Assembly (NCBI GenBank): GCA_010909165.1
Contig: MU008161.1
Span: 1,984,001 to 2,048,000, forward strand
DNA from: Anthoceros angustus
Lineage: Eukaryota; Streptophyta; Anthocerotopsida; Anthocerotales; Anthocerotaceae
Direction: 5' to 3'
Length of the DNA stretch: 64,000 bases
Numbering within the stretch: position 1 is the stretch's first letter; each line of letters opens with the position of its first letter. Both the position numbers and the translations under genes were made by a program. Under the pieces are notes generated by a model, which saw only the letters and a list, made by a program, of their open reading frames with translations, searched no databases and was not told the origin of the DNA. Below are positions 1-11,739 of the stretch, one piece after another.

Positions 1-2333
1 TTGGTCTACACCTGGCTCTGTGGGTACCTCATCTGACGAGTTCCTAGGTTCAGACACATCTTGTCGTTTAGAACTTTCAAAATGGACAGCAATGTAGGAT
101 AAGTGAGACATCCACTGGTAGAAGGCCACTAATGAGCCACCTGTAGAGAGATGTCGAACGTCCAGCTTCCACTCTTGGGAAGACAGAACGCAGATGTCCC
201 TTAGAACACCACTTCTCATGAGCCACCCAAGAACTAGTGCTGCTCGTCGGAACCACCTGAACATCCACAGGGCATCGATAAGAGCAAAAAAGAAGACGAT
301 TCGGGTTTTCTCGTCATCCATCTCAAGTAGTGCAAGCATGTCCTTTACATTCTCTGCCACCTGTAGCAAGCCAAAAAACGAGCGATAAGGAATTCATTCA
401 GAACAGGAACACTCATTGGAGAACCAGGACCAGGATTGCAGACAATAGTGGACTAACCCAGGAGCTGATTGACAGGCTAGGCAGTTGAGGTACCTTATCG
501 TCACCCAAGACATCTGAAAGCAGAGACAGACAGGTGTGAACCAGCTTGCTCTCAAACTGCTGCAACATGTTTAGAAGGTGGTAGGTGTCCTCGTCATTTC
601 TGGATTTGGCACCTAGTGCTGAGAGAATCACGGCACATGTCACGATGGTTGGCTCATGACCCGCTGCCTTCATCTCAGCTAAGATATCTGCAGCCTTGTT
701 TAGTAGACCATCTTTTAGACAAGCATCGAGGGCCTCTGTAAAGGTTAATACATTACACAGCGATGGGGCCGCCTTCACGGAATCATACACACTGAGTACC
801 TGCACATTCGGAAAGCCATGCCACACCAAGTCAGCCATGCCACATTTGTCAAACCACTAACTTCAGAGCCACAAATATTAAGCATCAGATATCTCTCTTG
901 CAGAAAGTCCATTCACCTTCTCCACAGCACCAACTGCCTTGTAACAGGTCATCAGAGTTGTAAATGTGACAACATTAGGCTGCAAACCAGCTTTAGACAT
1001 CTTTTCCATGATCTGCTGTGCTCCAGAGGGGTTGCACTGATTGCAATACATATCCATCATGGCATTGAAAGTGGAAACAGTAGGCCGGAGTCCAAGTTCC
1101 TCCATTCCCTCAAAAATGCTCTCTGCTTCCTCAAAAAGACCCTGTTGTGTGCAACCAGCAATGAGAATACTGAAAGTGACAGCACTTGGGCGGCATCCTC
1201 TAGCCACCATCTGTCTGTAGACTTTTAATGCTTCACTGATATTCCCTACAAATGCAGAACAGCAGTAATAGATTAGTGGACCTTGAATGTGTGCCCGTAC
1301 AACCAGCCGCCAATGAACTTGATGCAGGAGGTTCATACCCAACATAAAGCTCACCAGCGCAAATATGTACTCTCATAAGTGAAGTGTATGTGACGACTGT
1401 TGGCTTCAACCCCTTCTTCCTCACAAGGTTAAAGAGGTTCACAGCTTCCTTCACATGCTTTCCGGCGACGCAAGCAGAAAGAAGTATGTTGTATGAAATG
1501 ATGTTTGGCTGGATCCCCTCTTCCACCATTTTCTTGAAGAGATGCAAAACACTGGCCAGCGATGTGCCAAGCTTTACACAAGTATCCATCATGATATGGT
1601 AGGTAACCTCATCCCGCTTACAAGGGAGATGCTCCATCTTCTGAAACAATTCAAGAGCTGCTTCCACCCGTCCTGACCTACTGCGAGCATCAAGCACCGC
1701 ATTGAGCAATTCCGTGTCAACCTTCACCTGCAAATCCTCCAAGCTTGAGTAGAGTTTCTCCACCCAATCCAAAGATCTGGGATGACCGAACATGTTGATC
1801 AGAGTTGTGTACAAGTGTGGATCTCTGGAAGCCAACCCCTGAAACTGCATCCAGCGGAAAACCTGCCATGCAATTTCGGGCAAACCTCTCTGCCCTAGAT
1901 CATGGACTACAGCATGCAATGTGCGTTGCAATCTCTCTTGATTATCTGGAGGGGCAACAACTTCAGCGTCCTGTGTCTCAGAATCAACGACTGTGCATTG
2001 ATCTATCCATCTGTGAAGCACATCATCTATAGAACCACCGTCTGGCAAGCTCAGAATCTGAGACACCAGCTTCTCCTTCGCCTCTTGTTTCAGACGCAGC
2101 TCCGCCTTGAATTCCTCAGAGTGGGATTTGACTAACTGGTCTTCAGGAGAACTGCTGTCACCGATCACAGCACCTGATGCCTCATCCGTGTACCTCCTGA
2201 CTCGAGCGTTGCCGAAGCCAGCAGACGGAAAACCATGTGGATTTCTGTGAGCTCTGAAAGCCTTGCAAATGCGGAACACCTGCACCCTGCCGCCACACCT
2301 CAATGCTGACAGCATGAAAGGCGGCAAGACCAT
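1..2333 (-). CDS. P-class PPR protein with GUN1/pTAC2-like C-terminal region (partial at window edge)
   Basis: Read on the minus strand, with exons 2333-1355, 1245-917, 856-494 and 360 to beyond base 1. Each junction has GT-AG borders and keeps frame; joining exons 1 and 2 restores the helix pair HICAG-NISEALKVYRQM. From about residue 130 the protein is a run of roughly 35-residue PPR motifs with typical signatures such as VVTYTSLM, AVTFSILIAGC and NVVTFTTLM. The last visible exon (ENVKDMLALLEMD, then FALIDALWMFRWFRRAALVL and LDVRHLSTGGSLVAFYQWM) resembles the segment leading into and opening the SMR domain of GUN1/pTAC2-type proteins. Such proteins bind organelle RNA or nucleoids. The basic, acid-poor N-terminus fits an organelle transit peptide. 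The start is the first in-frame ATG, at 2333. The stop lies outside the window. The PPR call is firm; the exact subfamily is inferred. Confidence 0.85.
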
Positions 2334-2470
2334 CAGAAGCTGTCCAGATTCTGGTTCTCTCCGATTCCGAACACAACCGCCCTAATCCAGGACCACAAAA
2401 CACAACACCTTTACTGCATCGACTTCCTTCAAGTTTGAAACTTGCAGGTAACAGACACTTCGCATTGGCC
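2334..2470. promoter_or_regulatory. Short divergent promoter between the PPR gene and the LPA3-like gene
   Basis: Only 137 bases separate the two start codons, which point away from each other, so both 5' UTRs and core promoters must share or overlap this stretch unless one gene starts further downstream. I see no clear TATA box. Co-regulation of two plastid-biogenesis genes is plausible but inferred. Confidence 0.5.
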
Positions 2471-4807
2471 ATGGCTCTCGATGCAAATGTGTGCTCTCTT
2501 CTCTCGTCCTTCTCAGGGACCCAACAGCAGCTGCAGTCTGCTCCTTTCTGCTGCTCTTTCAGACACTCAGCCTGGTCTGGCTCCACCTCTGCACTCCAGC
2601 AGGATGGACCAGGCAGGCGGGTCAGGTTGGCTGCTGCCCAAGGCAACTGCTACGGTGCTTCTTCCGGATTTGTGCGTGATGCTGGCTACTCCCCTGTTAG
2701 CTCGGCCAGGGCCAGCACGCAGCTGACTGACCCATTTCAAGGAGTTGCGGTGTACAAGCCATCGTCTTACGAGGTCATAGTCTCTGGTACGTGAGTGTCT
2801 TCAGGTTGGGATTACACATTCTGAGAGCAGAAAATTCCTTTCCCTCAGACAAGATTTACTCACCTGACCACCTGTGAATTTCAGATGCCGCGAGAGCACT
2901 TGGATATGCGCTGGATGACGGCAAGCTACGACTGGAGATAGAGTTTCCGTAAGTGGGCTTAGTTACCTGACTGTCATTTTACCACCCATCTGCTGGCCTT
3001 GGGTCTGGTATGGATGATGCTGATTGTGATCTCTTCATTTTGCAGTCCTTTGCCAAGCAGCGTGTCTGGGTATAAGGTGCAGTGAAGTCTTGGCCTTTTG
3101 GACATTTCTGTGCAAAACTCTTTCAGGTTTTTGCCGCATAGACCAGTTGTGTGTGGTGGGTGATGTTGAAGTCCTTGGGTGATCGCTGCTCACCTTTTGC
3201 TCATGTGGCACTTGTGCTCTGCTCTTCCAGGGAGCATCTGATGAGTTCATTGAGGCAAACATTCAATTAGCTATAGCTCTTGCTCGGAAGCTGCATGAAA
3301 GCAGGGGTACTGTATCGCAGCTAGTGAGTGTCACTCGGTTTTTGCATTTTTCCCAGAGCTTTGCCTCTGTGGCGGACTAGTATTCTACAGCCTTGACGTC
3401 CTTAATCTGTCATCGGAAGTAGGTGTTTCCTGACAAGCCAGAGAGGAGGCAAGCCTCAAGGACCTTTGGCTCTGCACTTGAGCTTGTGAGTATCAGCGCT
3501 GTCATATCTGTTATGTTGCGCAAGTCGATTGGCTCCCAACTTGAGCTCATTCATTCATGCCCATCCGTCCTGCTGCCTTCCGCTCAGACCAGTGGGATCA
3601 GCTTAGGAACTCTGGAAGATGCGCCAGGCAGTGGCAGCAAGGGTTTTTTGGCATCTATCCGAAATGCTTTGGACTTCGATTTTGGAGAGAACGTTGATGG
3701 TTGGTGCTCTCTGCCTTATTTATGCTCCCTTGTTTTCTGCTTCTGAAGGCCATGCTCAAGTTTACTTCTACACAGCGTTGGACCATAATTGCAGTCTGGT
3801 CGTCTTGCATCAGACAAGTTTCAAGCTGCGGAGCCTCCGTCCTTGTATATCATCATCAACTGCAGCACCACTGACCTGCCAGCGATTGAGCTGTTCACCG
3901 TAAGTTTGCCTTCCTACCTCAGCCTGAGCATATAAAAGCAGTCTAGCGATCTAACGAGGGTGTCTCGCTGACTACGCTGCAGAATACGTTGGGGTCGAGC
4001 ACTCCTGTTGTGTTGTTTAATCTGGAATTGGACACTTTAAGGTAGATATCTAGCCCACAAACTCCTTCTCCATAGTTCAGATTGCAGGTAGTAATCTTTC
4101 CAAATTGCTCTTATGTCATGCAGAGCAGATCTTGGTCTCTTCGGCTTTCCTGGGAAGGATATCCAATATCGCTTCCTGTCCCAATTTCTACCAGCGTTTT
4201 ACATCCGCAAGCGTGATTACTCCAAGGTACCAGACTCCTGCTGCAGCACAAGTGCGTCGTTCACCAAACTGACTCGGTCTCGTGGGTTCAGAGCATTGCC
4301 GTGGCACCGTTTATTCTGAACTACAGTGGTGTCCTGCTCCGACAGTATCCAGGTTCATCGATCAACTCGCTTCGATTGCAGTTCTGCCTGGTGGAAACAC
4401 CGGATGCTCACCTTTTCGTATGCAGGCCCATGGCAGGTCATGTTGCAACAGAATGATGGATCATATGCTTGTGTCTCTGAAGCCAAGGAGCGGTTCACGC
4501 TTGGTCAAGTGAGCAAAGTTGTATCTTCAAAGGATGTAGTCTGTCTGGTTCCCCATGAACGACGATGTATAACTCACAAGGTTTTTGGTAATGGCAGACT
4601 AAGGAGGAATTACTAACATCCATGGGACTGCAAGAAGAGGACCAAACTATGGCCTTTCTCAGAAGGGGCTACAAGGTTTGTACCGTCCTTGCCGTGGTGG
4701 AGTGACTTCGATCGAGCCGAACTGACGTCTGTTCCCCGTGGTGGCAGACATCGACATGGTGGGAAGATGATCTCAGCGAAGAAGAAAGCGCAGAATGGAG
4801 GAGGTAA
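2471..4807 (+). CDS. LPA3: LPA3-like DUF1995 chloroplast protein (photosystem II assembly)
   Basis: Thirteen exons: 2471-2786, 2885-2948, 3046-3076, 3231-3323, 3423-3485, 3588-3699, about 3792-3899, 3983-4041, 4124-4226, 4292-4352, 4426-4508, 4598-4675 and 4748-4807 (TAA). The protein starts [11 protein letters not shown], followed by a Ser/Gln/Arg-rich stretch typical of a plastid transit peptide. Family landmarks of DUF1995 appear in order: [83 protein letters not shown] and, near the end, [15 protein letters not shown]. Arabidopsis LPA3 helps insert the CP43 subunit during photosystem II assembly; that role is from the family. The 3699/3792 junction does not keep frame with the borders I chose, so one of them is wrong. 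The upstream TTG-initiated extension of the frame was not used because ATG 2471 gives a normal transit peptide. Confidence 0.88.
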
Positions 4808-5096
4808 TGATGTGAGCCTCCAGATATTTGTTTATGACACAAATAGCTGCTCCAGCCAGCTAGCCATCTACTACTGTCATCTATGAGAAGCCAATATGAA
4901 CTCCCAGTGGAAAGCCACTTCAGTAGTACACAGCTGTATTCAACATACACAGAATAACATATTTCCAGACTCTCTCAGTTGAAGCCGGCGGTGACCAGTA
5001 TCCCCCACGAAGAGATTAACCACGTTGCCAGAAACTTGAATGATGGTTAGAAAATTGAATGCAACCATCATGGATACATATGGCCCCTGAAATTAG
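4808..5096. other. Convergent 3' intergenic region
   Basis: The 289 bases between the stop codons of the LPA3-like gene (+) and the CCDC47-like gene (-) must hold both polyadenylation regions. I see no further coding signal or repeat. Confidence 0.5.
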
Positions 5097-6953
5097 TTAG
5101 TGTCCTCTGGTCATCTTGATCCTGGGCATGGATTTCTTCAATTGGCGAGCCCGTTGTTTTTCCTCCCGTTTCCGTAGGGCCTCAGGACTCAGGTGGACCT
5201 CCAGATCCTCCAGTGCTTTACGTCTCTCTTCCTTCTTTTTCAGAAGTGCTTCTTGTCGGGCACTTTCGGTCTCCTCCCTAACAATCTTCGACCTGACGTC
5301 CTCTGCTCGGCGGTGTGCCTGAACCCAGAGAATCACGCCTACACAGGTCAGACCCCGAAGTACTTGTCTTTGTAACTGGAACAACAAAACTCAACAAAAC
5401 CTCGCTACCAACCTCTTTGCTGAGCTTGAATCGGCCCACAACATCAATGAAGTAAGGTACAATAGCTATTAGGCGTGTCAGCTCTGTCAGCTCTTCTATT
5501 GGTGGGATGATGAACTTAAAATGGAGAACCTTTCTGTGTTGTCCTCCGGGATACTGATCTGAGAAATGCAACGAGACAAAATACTTGCCATGCTTCGCAA
5601 ACGCTTTCTCTCCGAACAACTGCAAGACAAAAGGCAACAGGTTCCGTTAGCACACCCCTAACATTCCACCAGCAGGCTCCCTTCCACTACGTACAACCTC
5701 AAAGCCTCAAAGTGAAGAACCTGATCAATGATTGCATCCTTCAAGAGATCAGAGGCGATCTCCCGAGATTCACTAATCACCGCCAGCTCGTCCGAAAGAC
5801 CCTTGCGCTGTGCAGAAGACGACAGAACGGTAGCAAGAAGCTGCAAGTCCCTGGCTTCCTTGTGCAAGGACTTGGCAAGCTTCCGCCGAGTGACGGCAAA
5901 CACAAAGGGCTCCATGCTCTCATCGTTCATGTTAACCTCAATCAAAAGCTCATCCTTCTTCGGACTGAGCACATACCACATCCTTGCAATCAGGTCATGC
6001 CGGGACTGCAGATCCATGGTGGCTAACAGCGACTGGCAGTATCTCCTCCCACTCGCATAGAACTTGAAGATGTTCTGGCCCTCCTTCAGCAGCAAAGGAG
6101 AATCCACTCCCTCTCCAGTTCCTAACAAACTAAAATTCTTGTCAAAAACGCTGTCCTTAGCTGCAAAAAGAGCTGCCCACTTCAGGGCAATGTCCTCGTT
6201 CATCTTCCTACCCATATAGTACGTGATTGCAAATACGGTCAGAAATGCTAGTACCGCAGCCTCCATTAAGTAGTACTGCGGGCCCTTGGGAGTGCTGCTT
6301 CCCCGAGCTATGCCACTGTCCTTCCCAGCAGTTTCCTCAGTCTTCACAACCTGCTCCTCCTTTTCCTCCTGCCTATGATCCGGAACCACCTGCTCCTCCA
6401 CAGGAAAGCCTTCAAACTCATCCTCATCCCACCATTCCTGCCGGAGCTTGTTGTCCACCACTGGAGCAGCCACACCTCCACTCGCAGCCTCTGCTCCTCT
6501 GTTGCCCAACATAACACATGAAAACGATACACAACGCAAAGATGAGCTTCAGCTGTGACGACCTGCATGAATACAGATGCCCAGCATCAACAGTCATCCC
6601 TACCTGGAGGGCACACCCGGAGCATCCTCCCCTTGCACTTCCTGCTGCTCTGCAGCGGCAGCAGGAGCTGGAGGCCCACGATCCGTCTCCAGCCCGCGAG
6701 GCTGCGGGACCGGCGGTGGCACCACTATGTGCAGCTCAGGCTCGTCCTCCACCTCTTCCACATCGTCGAATCCCTCGAACTCGGACGCTGCCTGCGCCGC
6801 CAGGATGAACGAGGAGGACCGAGCGATCTCCTGACCCAGCAACATCAGCACTGAAGCCAGCGCCAAGTACCACCACAGCCGCTCCACCGACAATCGGGGG
6901 AGCCATTGCTGCAGCGTCCCACGCCGCCGAACCATTCCCAGCAGCCTCAACAT
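5097..6953 (-). CDS. CCDC47-like (DUF1682) ER membrane protein
   Basis: Four exons on the minus strand: 6953-6604, 6498-5691, 5619-5413 and 5318-5097 (TAA). The order of parts matches plant At5g49945-type and animal CCDC47 proteins. A hydrophobic N-terminal segment (LWWYLALASVLMLL) comes first, then the acidic luminal motif SEFEGFDDVEEVE. A second acidic motif (EWWDEDEFEGF) is followed by one transmembrane helix (YLMEAAVLAFLTVFAITYYM) and a cytosolic globular region with KYFVSLHFSDQYPGG. The tail is a Lys/Glu-rich coiled coil ending RQLKKSMPRIKMTRGH. Animal CCDC47 is part of the PAT complex, which shields polar transmembrane helices next to the Sec61 translocon, and also affects ER calcium handling. 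Function in plants is inferred from homology. Donor 5691 was chosen because it keeps phase 0. A Met six residues downstream (MVRRRG) is an alternative start. Confidence 0.88.
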
Positions 6954-7414
6954 CGCGCTCTGTGAAACCCATCACCGTCTCCATCACGATCCAGCTTCAA
7001 TTCTACATCAAACATCAAACCCCCGACGCATCAAGCCAGACTGAGCATCAAGCACCACTTACAGTTGCTGAGATTCCGCTTCCGCTCAGATCCTCCCTGC
7101 TGCCCACTATCGGCCCACTATCTTAATGACAAGCCACTGGCCCATCTCAAGGCAGCTGCAAAACCCTAAGCGAGCTGGGAATCAATTCTATCGGAGTCTG
7201 AATTACAAAACAGGGAGCTGCCAGAATTTCCGGGTCTTTTCTATTTGTCAGGTTGTTGAACAAGCATCTTTCCTTGTTGGTGGGTCGTTGTTACCTTGGA
7301 GGGTTGTTAATTGCTTGTGGTAGATTGACCTGCATTTAGCTCATTGTCGGACGGTGGGTCGTTTGATCAGATATCAGATCTGGGGCCACATCTTCTGTCC
7401 CTTTGCTTGCAAAC
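6954..7414. promoter_or_regulatory. Divergent intergenic region between CCDC47-like gene and ispD
   Basis: About 460 bases lie between the two divergent start codons and should contain both promoters and 5' UTRs. I see no repeat or recognised motif; short open frames here have no family resemblance. Confidence 0.45.
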
Positions 7415-9439
7415 ATGACCATGGAGTGCATTACTGGGATGGCCTTAGCTCCCGGCTCCGCTGCCTTGTCCTCCTCCGCTTTTAGCAGACAACGTTGGCA
7501 ACAAGCAATTGTGTTGAAGACCTTCCCACATTCGCTCCCGTTGCATGCCTTTCAGTCAGGTGGTGGAATTTAGTACACTGTACACATTTGGTACATTCTC
7601 CCCGGGCTGCTCCCGGATTTACCTTGATGGTTGAAATTACAGCTCTTGTAGGTCCTGCCAATGCACAAACATGGAGACCACGGGGGAGACGAGGTTTGGT
7701 CCATCTCCGATTTTTCTCTTCTGCTGACTACAGCTTGGCACATTCCTTGAATAGCTCCAGTGGTTGTTGCCCAGGAGGTACATGCTATGTCCCTTCTCGA
7801 GCTGTTCTGGCAAACGATTCTCCATCTGCAGGCACCAACTCGGACCTGGTGGGGTGCTGACCGGTTGACAAAAGCATGTTCATTCCTTTCCTCTCTCGGA
7901 TCAGACACACATTGGTAATGGGATTTCTCACTGTAGTACTTTGTCTTCTCCAGGTTGTTCCTGACAAGAGTGTTTCAGTCATACTGCTGGCGGGCGGCAA
8001 AGGCAAACGAATGGGGGTAAGTGTGACCGGATTCCCAGATTGTGTTGAATATGGCCCTTTTAGAGAGCAGGAAAGGAGTGCATGACATGGGTGGGGGTGC
8101 ATGAATGGCAGGCCAACATGCCAAAGCAGTATCTCCCTCTTCTGGGTCAACCGATTGCTCTGTACAGGTACTTCATGCCTGGAGTTGGGGCTCTTCTAAT
8201 CACTCCCTTGTGCCGTAGCTAGGAGATAGACCAATCTGACTAAGGTGAAGCTGCTGGGCAGCTTCTTCACATTCGCAGGCATGGCGGAGGTGAAGGAGGT
8301 GGTGGTAGTCTGTGACCCCTCATATCGTGACATCTTTGAAGGTATGCGTGTTTATCTTCCCTCTCTCCTGAACATGGCCTCTCCACTCTCATGCTGTACT
8401 CACAAGAATGCGCTTGCAGAAGCTGGCAAGGACATAACTGTTACCTTGAAGTTCGCTCTACCAGGGAAGGAAAGACAAGATTCTGTTGAAAGTGGATTGA
8501 AGGTTCAGAGACCACAGCATCCCATCCCTCAAGTCACTAAATCACCAAACTGCGTTTGTCTTACTTCTGTCCCCGTTCTCTGCAGGAAATCAGCCCGGGG
8601 TCAAGGCTGGCATGTGTGCACGATTCTGCACGGCCCCTTGTCCTTGCTTCAGACATCAAGAAGGTAGCCACCATACCAACCCATGTCTCCTTGTAAACGA
8701 AAACCACCCAGCGTTCCTATTGTGGAAAGGAGGTTCTGTTGATGTGAATCCAGGTACTGGGTGATGCCTTCATTCACGGAGCTGCTGTTCTTGGTGTGCC
8801 TGTAAAGGCCACAATAAAGGAGGTGACATTTATCGTTCCCACGCTTGTTTGCACTTAGTATCCTCTCCTCGTACTTTCTGCATCCAGCTTACTTCGGGTT
8901 GTTGTCTCCGCACAATCAACAGGCAACTGAAAAACAGTTTGTTGCGAAGACACTGGACAGACGAACTCTCTGGGAAATGCACACTCCTCAGGTACGATTT
9001 TCCGATGAGTCTTCCTACATCCGTCTGGCAGCTTTGGAAACTGAACCTAACTTCACCTCATCCGGCAGGTCATTGAACCAAGCCTGCTTCGGAGGGGATT
9101 TGAGCTTGTGAAAGAGTACGTGACTCTATCTTTGAGGTAAAGATTGAGATGGGGTTTCCTTTCTAACCATCATTTCCGGGTGATTTATTCAGGAAATCCT
9201 TGGAGGTGACTGACGATGTGTCCATCGTCGAGTATCTTAACCATCCAGTGTACATTACTCAAGGGTCTTACACAAATCTTAAGGTGATAATTGCAGGTCA
9301 CTTGAATCTGGTACTAAGGGGAAAATCTGGCAATGCCTATGGTGCTGATCCCTTTTGTTCACAGGTAACCACCCCCGACGACCTCATCGTGGCTGAACGA
9401 ATCCTTCACGGTGAAAGGGGCAAAGTGGCGGCCAGATAG
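7415..9439 (+). CDS. ispD: 2-C-methyl-D-erythritol 4-phosphate cytidylyltransferase, plastid
   Basis: IspD makes CDP-methylerythritol from CTP and MEP, the third step of the plastid MEP isoprenoid pathway. Catalytic-domain exons are 7954-8016, 8112-8167, 8262-8341, 8420-8502, 8586-8663, 8754-8822, 8923-8991, 9069-9115, 9193-9283 and 9365-9439 (TAG), joined by 77-100 bp introns with frame kept throughout. The glycine-rich CTP loop is [15 protein letters not shown], followed by [18 protein letters not shown]. Other family motifs are [38 protein letters not shown] and the C-terminal [14 protein letters not shown]. The upstream part is less certain: ATG 7415 opens a Ser/Ala-rich transit-like peptide, and one or two further exons lie between 7570 and 7860. 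Total length fits plant IspD. The gene is divergent from the CCDC47-like gene. Confidence 0.92.
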
Positions 9440-10444
9440 TATGTAATCTCGTGTTGGAGAGGAGCCTTCATACACGACGGCAATGTCCGTGCACGATTCG
9501 ACCAGAGACAAACAGAGGGCAGATCCAAATACTTTCAGGTCGATTGTATCCTTTAGACAGCCTAGAAAGTGGTGAACAAGAAGACTCGCGTTAAGACAAG
9601 AATCGCCCACTGCAGAATGTTACTGGTAGACCCCAGAGGCGATGTTACCTGCGCTGGAGCACAGATTCGGCAGTCTTCAAAGTTTCTTTCGCAGCACACA
9701 GAAATATCATTTGCAAGAACACTCACTTCTTTGCGCAACCGGAAACTGTCCTATGGTAATCTCACTAACAGCACCAGCAGCTGGATTTCCTGCTTCAAAT
9801 ACGCCAGTACCAGATTTCGCTTCTGCATCACATTGGCTAACTGATAAGCACCCACAGAGAAACATATCCTACTCTGATGCACAAATTAGCACTGTGACTG
9901 CATTTCCTTCTCTCCAAAGCTGCAACGATTGCAGAATTGCCTCAGATGAACGAGACAGAAAGGGTGCCAAACCTGATACAGCAGCCCCATCCTGTCAAAG
10001 CCACAGCAAGTCCTGGGCTCTATTTGCTCCAGGCTGCAGGTTGGGTTTGCAATCTCACGTGTCGGAGCGTAATGGAGTCAGATCCGATGCAGCAGCTACC
10101 AAGAACCATAGCTCATTGAGAACCAGATCTTGAACTGTTCAACGACAAAATTGCTATGAGAATTCTTGCTGGAACAGCAGCAGCAATGTGCATTGATATA
10201 GTGCCTCATCTACTAGAAAAGAAGCAGAGACTCGGTCGGTAGATTTTGACTCAGGCTGAGGTTTCAAATTTCCCTCTCGTGTGCTCACCTAAGACGTTTC
10301 AAATTTCCTTGAAACCACAAGCTACAGCTCTACAACTCCCTTCTTTCCTTCCTTATAACCTCCATGATCCATCACCTGTTCATCCACACAACGAGGCTGT
10401 GAGACGTTTCTCCTGTCAATTGCATGCGAGCCTGAACTTCAAAA

Positions 10445-10620
10445 AAAAAGGAGGAAAGGAGAAATGAGAAGACCCTAGTAGAACCAAACTGCTGAGCAGA
10501 TCGAAGAAATGACAAGACCCTAAAAGAAGCATGTGCTGCACCAACAGTGTCTAGCTGGAAACGATACCTCACAGTTGATTGAAGGCATTACAGGTAGGTT
10601 GCTTGTGATGGGCCCTGTTT
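10445..10620 (+). repeat. Dispersed repeat, copy 1 (partner at 31983-32117)
   Basis: Begins with GGAAAGGAGAAATGAGAAG and ends with GGCATTACAGGTAGG followed by GATGGGCCCT. The same order of diverged motifs appears at 31983-32117 (AGCATTACAGGTTGG, GATGGGCCCTTGG). The copies differ by substitutions and small indels, so they are old. No terminal structure was seen. Confidence 0.6.
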
Positions 10621-10781
10621 TCACCAGAATATCGTCAAGAACTCGAGAAGAGATCCAAGTCGACCTCTGTCTCCAGCTCCTCCAGGTCGGTCCTCTTCCA
10701 TGCTTACAATCACTGTCAAACCTCTCCGTTTGCCTGCTCCTCTAGCGTGCGAGGCGCCGCGATGCTGCTGGCCAAGGACCC

Positions 10782-10886
10782 AGCTCCCATTCTGAATGTC
10801 GATCCGTGGAATTGTGAATGTTGAATCACTGGTTGTGATATTTGCAGGAATCCAGGCTGCTTCTTCGGATACTGTGGCCTTTGATA
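10782..10886 (+). repeat. Dispersed repeat, copy 1 (partner at 41094-41192)
   Basis: Starts with CAGCTCCCATTCTGAATGTC and runs to GATACTGTGGCCTTTGA. It aligns by eye, through GGAATCCAGGCTGC against GGAATCCAGACTGC, with 41094-41192. The partner lies just before the gene-fragment array, so the same sequence family flanks both gene-poor zones. Confidence 0.6.
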
Positions 10887-11024
10887 GGATAGGAGTTCAC
10901 GTTTGTGATCAACACACAAATGCCGCTTCGGTACGTTTGCTCAAGGCTGCAGGTTGGTTTTGCAGTCTCTCGTGTTGGAGCGTAATGGTGTCAACATGAA
11001 GGCTTCTGGAAGACGTTGTCTTGA

Positions 11025-11735
11025 TTAGTTTGGTAACGGACTGCAGGAGCCGAAAGGGGATCCAACAATCCAAAAAAGGGACCCATCCTTAAAGTTTGAC
11101 CTATCCTTGGAATCTCTGAAAGATTCGTCTCCATGACTGGTGGAGAAAACAACGAGACAGTCGCTCGTAAAATGCAAGGGTCGAACTTTTCCGGCTCTCT
11201 TGCTCACGACTTGGCTCCCCTCAACGTCTGCGCCCTCGGCCTTCTTGCTTGCGATAAGGCTGCATGTGCCTCGACAAGCATTGATCACAAACACCTTGGG
11301 CTTCTTGGCCAGATAAGTGCATTCAGTGATGGGCTTCAAAATATCAACAACAACATAAAGCTTCTCCTGGCCTGTTCCACTTTACAATTATACTTGAGTC
11401 ATATATCTAGCCTCCTGAGAAATTACATACTGTAGATCTGCACATGCCGGACATCTAAAACAGCCTATCCACACACACGTAAATGAGATGTACGAACCTT
11501 GAAACTCGACCTCAGCTTTGGCCAGGTACTCTTTTCGCCCCAAGATGACATGACCATCAATCACGCTGGCACACTCTTTGTTGGCCTTCAAAATAAGTGG
11601 CTTGCCTTGAGCGTTGTCGGAGATATCTGCCCAAAACTAAGCGTAGTGTGCATAACCCCTTTCTTTCACGGCAATCACCTTTTTGACGAGCTCATCTGCC
11701 AGGATACACTGGCTTTCCCTGTATCTATAGCGTGA
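11025..11735 (-). pseudogene. Decayed caspase-fold (peptidase C14-like) gene fragment
   Basis: Three minus-strand pieces read in order. 11735-11500 gives LADELVKKVIAVKERGYAHY, a stop, then SDNAQGKPLILKANKE and GHVILGRKEYLAKAEVEF. After a GT-AG intron, about 11373-11275 gives EKLYVVVDILKPITECTYLA then KKPKVFVINACRGT. 11275-11025 gives TSDCLVVFSTSHGDESFRDS and KDGSLFW. The string PKVFVINACRG matches the catalytic-cysteine strand of caspases (family form: KPKLFFIQACRG), and the later segment matches the family form of D-F-L then ST-GY-S-R then GSWF. Plant metacaspases instead carry DSCHSG, which is absent. The expected His motif (S/G-HG) before the Cys is not visible; the aligned place reads ADIS. 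An in-frame stop and an 18-base insertion (AAGGAT repeated, around 11095-11115) also argue for a pseudogene. No start or end was found. Confidence 0.6.
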
Positions 11736-11739
11736 GGGA

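Larger units (their letters stand above)
9440..11024. other. Gene-poor stretch with dispersed repeats
   Basis: No complete gene is visible. A short motif around 10024-10075 (CAGGCTGCAGGTTGG to GGAGCGTAATGG) recurs at 10948-10989, so part of the stretch is internally duplicated. Two other segments recur elsewhere in the window and are listed separately. Open frames are short and lack family resemblance. Confidence 0.5.
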
